A stretch of DNA of 49,044 nucleotides, taken from assembly GCA_902777125.1 (NCBI GenBank), contig CACYSQ010000015.1, positions 1 through 49,044 of the forward strand. The letters run 5' to 3'. This document shows positions 47,022 to 49,044 of this stretch, one piece after another. Every line of letters begins with the position of its first letter. The stretch's first letter is position 1. The notes under the pieces were generated by a model. That model made no database searches, was not told the origin of the DNA, and saw nothing but the letters and a program-made list of their open reading frames with translations. A program made the translations under genes and the position numbers. Source of the stretch: Ruminococcus flavefaciens (GTDB taxonomy: Bacteria; Bacillota; Clostridia; Oscillospirales; Ruminococcaceae).

Positions 47022-47855
47022 ATGGCTATAAAGACTTATAAGCCTACGACACCTTCGAGACGTCAGATGACTGTTACTGATTACTCGATCCTGTCTAAGG
47101 TTGAGCCGGAGAAGAGCCTTCTCGAACCCATGAAGAAGAAGTCGGGAAGAAACAGCTACGGCAGAATAACAGTTCGCCACAGAGGCGGCGGAAACAGAAG
47201 AAAGTACCGCGTAATCGACTTCAAGAGAGATAAGGACAACATGATCGCTGTTGTCAAGACCCTTGAGTATGATCCTAACAGATCAGCTTTCATTGCCCTC
47301 GTTGAGTATGAGGACGGCGAGAAGAGATATATCCTCGCTCCTAACGGCCTCAAGGTAGGCGACAAGATCGAGTCCGGTTCCGAGGCTGATATCAAGCCCG
47401 GCAACGCTCTCAAGCTCGAGGATATCCCCGTTGGTACATTTATCCACGCTATCGAGCTCTATCCCGGAAAGGGCGCTCAGCTCGTAAGAAGTGCCGGCAA
47501 CCAGGCTCAGCTCATGGGCAAGGAGAACGGCTACGCTCTTATCAGACTTCCCTCCGGCGAAATGAGAAAGGTTCCGATCGGCTGTAAGGCTGCTATCGGT
47601 CAGGTTTCCAACATCGACCACGAGAACGTTAACTACGGTAAGGCTGGTCGTGTAAGAAATATGGGCTGGAGACCTACAGTTCGCGGTTCTGTTATGAACC
47701 CCTGCGATCACCCCCACGGCGGTGGTGAAGGTAAGTCACCTGTAGGACGTCCCGGACCTGTTACCCCCTGGGGCAAGCCTGCTCTTGGTTACAAGACCCG
47801 CAAGAAGCACCACAGAACTGATAAGTTCATCGTAAAGCGCCGCAACGGCAAGTAA
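47022..47855 (+). CDS. rplB: 50S ribosomal protein L2
   Basis: 277 residues. Starts [38 protein letters not shown] (about 50-69) and the C-terminal [20 protein letters not shown] (about 226-245) with the conserved His are intact. L2 is needed for subunit joining and peptidyl transfer. AAAGGAG site precedes. A 64-nt gap follows rplW without a clear terminator. Confidence 0.98.
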   Translation: MAIKTYKPTTPSRRQMTVTDYSILSKVEPEKSLLEPMKKKSGRNSYGRITVRHRGGGNRRKYRVIDFKRDKDNMIAVVKTLEYDPNRSAFIALVEYEDGEKRYILAPNGLKVGDKIESGSEADIKPGNALKLEDIPVGTFIHAIELYPGKGAQLVRSAGNQAQLMGKENGYALIRLPSGEMRKVPIGCKAAIGQVSNIDHENVNYGKAGRVRNMGWRPTVRGSVMNPCDHPHGGGEGKSPVGRPGPVTPWGKPALGYKTRKKHHRTDKFIVKRRNGK

Positions 47856-47876
47856 TCTGAAAGGAGGAACTGTTAA

Positions 47877-48161
47877 ATGAGCAGAAGCATCAAAAAGGGA
47901 CCTTATGTCCAGGAAGTTCTCCTGAAGAGGGTCGTTGCAATGAACGAAGCAGGCGAGAAGAAGGTTCTCAAGACATGGAGCCGTTCTTCAACAATATTCC
48001 CTGATTTCGTTGGTCATACATTCGCTGTTCACGACGGACGCAAGCACGTTCCGGTATATGTTACAGAGGATATGGTAGGTCACAAGCTCGGTGAGTTCGC
48101 ACCTACAAGAACCTATAAGGGCCACGCCGGCTCCAAGACATCCAATAACGGTAAGAAATAA
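47877..48161 (+). CDS. rpsS: 30S ribosomal protein S19
   Basis: 94 residues. [19 protein letters not shown] at the start and the signature [20 protein letters not shown] near residues 49-68 are typical. S19 sits at the head of the small subunit with S13. AAAGGAGG site. Confidence 0.98.
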   Translation: MSRSIKKGPYVQEVLLKRVVAMNEAGEKKVLKTWSRSSTIFPDFVGHTFAVHDGRKHVPVYVTEDMVGHKLGEFAPTRTYKGHAGSKTSNNGKK

Positions 48162-48179
48162 GCAGAAGGAGGAGCTGAA

Positions 48180-48515
48180 ATGGAAGCAAGAGCTTATTTG
48201 AGAAATGCTCGTATATCACCCAGAAAGGTGCAGATCGTTCTCGATCTCATCAGAAACAAGCCTGTTGACATCGCTTTGGCTACTTTAGATCTTACTCCTA
48301 AGGCTGCAAGTCCTGTCGTTGCAAAGCTTGTGAAGTCCGCTCAGGCAAACGCTGAGAACAATTTCAGCATGAACAGGGACGACCTTTACGTTGCAGAGTG
48401 CTTCGTAACTCCCGGACCTATTATGAAGAGGATCATGCCGAGAGCACAGGGCAGAGCATACAGAATTTTAAAGAGAACTTCACATATCACTGTTGTTCTC
48501 AAAGAAAAAGAATAA
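48180..48515 (+). CDS. rplV: 50S ribosomal protein L22
   Basis: 111 residues. [20 protein letters not shown] at the start and the C-terminal hairpin region [20 protein letters not shown] (about 88-107) are typical; this hairpin lines the exit tunnel. GAAGGAGG site. Gap of 19 nt on both sides. Confidence 0.98.
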   Translation: MEARAYLRNARISPRKVQIVLDLIRNKPVDIALATLDLTPKAASPVVAKLVKSAQANAENNFSMNRDDLYVAECFVTPGPIMKRIMPRAQGRAYRILKRTSHITVVLKEKE

Positions 48516-48534
48516 TCCCAAGGAGGTTTGAGTA

Positions 48535-49044
48535 ATGGGCCAGAAAGTTAATCCGCACGGTCTCCGTGTCGGCGTTATAAAGGATTGGGATTCACGCTGG
48601 TATGCCAATAAGGCAGATTTCGGCAACACCCTCGTTGAGGATTATAACGTTCGTAATTTTATCAAGAAGAGCTTATATGCCGCTGGTGTTCCCAGAATTG
48701 AGATCGAGCGTTTCGCCGATAAGGTGAGAATCCACATACACTGCGCTAAGCCCGGTATCGTTATCGGAAGACAGGGCGCAGAGATCGAGAAGCTCAGACA
48801 GCAGCTCGAGAAGATGATGGGCAAGCAGGTCTTCGTAAACATCATCGAAGTTAAGCAGCCCGATATGGACAGCCAGCTCGTTGCTGAGAAGATCGCTCTC
48901 GACCTCGAGAACAGAGTATCTTTCAGACGTGCAATGAAGCAGTCCATCGGCAGAACAATGCGTCTCGGCGCAAAGGGTATCAAGGTCAAGGTTTCCGGTC
49001 GTCTTGCCGGTGCTGAGATCGCAAGAAGCGAGAGCTACCACGAG
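48535..49044 (+). CDS. rpsC: 30S ribosomal protein S3 (partial, cut by window edge)
   Basis: The first 170 residues are present, starting [20 protein letters not shown]; the rest lies past the right edge. The KH domain segment [20 protein letters not shown] (about residues 77-96) with the GxxG loop is intact. S3 forms part of the mRNA entry site. AAGGAGG site. Confidence 0.97.
   Translation, partial: MGQKVNPHGLRVGVIKDWDSRWYANKADFGNTLVEDYNVRNFIKKSLYAAGVPRIEIERFADKVRIHIHCAKPGIVIGRQGAEIEKLRQQLEKMMGKQVFVNIIEVKQPDMDSQLVAEKIALDLENRVSFRRAMKQSIGRTMRLGAKGIKVKVSGRLAGAEIARSESYHE

Overview
The window looks like the chromosome of a low-to-mid GC Gram-positive Firmicute of class Clostridia, most likely a Ruminococcus-type member of the Oscillospiraceae. 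This is inferred from the S10-spc type ribosomal operon, a T-box leader for thrS, strong AGGAGG ribosome binding sites with some TTG starts, sigma-A type promoters with 17-nt spacers, and carbohydrate ABC permeases lacking a local ATPase. No tRNA, rRNA, CRISPR array or prophage was seen.

Layout: (1) 207-2963 (-) encodes a surface-anchored WG-repeat/class 3 lipase protein. (2) 3195-11254 (+) is a cell-envelope cluster of three paralogous LTA-synthase/sulfatase-fold membrane proteins, a small single-span protein, and a fusion of a YidC/Oxa1 insertase domain to a CDP-glycerol glycerophosphotransferase domain. (3) 11327-12782 (-) holds an ECF-like sigma factor and a Thr/Ser-rich single-span protein that is probably its partner. 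(4) 13193-23238 (+) is a 13-gene cluster of discrete acyl-carrier-protein biosynthetic enzymes: acyltransferase, two ACPs, ketosynthase, two crotonase-fold hydratases, a crotonase-like fragment, 3-hydroxyacyl-CoA dehydrogenase, hotdog thioesterase, MIF-type tautomerase, dienelactone-hydrolase-like enzyme, acyl-AMP ligase and type II thioesterase. No enoyl reductase is present, which fits an unsaturated or polyene-like acyl product. (5) 23299-24732 (-) encodes a polysaccharide flippase. (6) 25184-28434 (+) is a T-box controlled unit in which an unknown gene and a REP-associated tyrosine transposase lie between the leader and thrS, followed by a DinB-like gene. (7) 41454 down to 29138 (-) is an eight-gene sugar-uptake operon with two permease pairs, a very large solute-binding protein, an NHL/TPR membrane protein, a Yip1 protein and a DUF5696-like exoprotein. 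(8) 41712-44552 (+) encodes a NatAB-like ABC exporter and purine nucleoside phosphorylase. (9) 44619 to the right edge is the S10 ribosomal operon, with a long leader containing an intrinsic terminator; rpsC is cut by the window edge.

Short palindromic REP-like elements (core GTAGGGGCG...CGCCC, about 22-27 nt) are scattered through intergenic gaps, especially inside the sugar operon, and two near-identical inverted copies lie inside the transposase gene itself. The two most promising undescribed systems are the insertase-glycerophosphotransferase fusion with its three sulfatase-fold partners, and the discrete ACP pathway that appears to use beta-oxidation-type reductase and hydratases for biosynthesis. 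All functional statements rest on reading motifs by eye; no database search was run.
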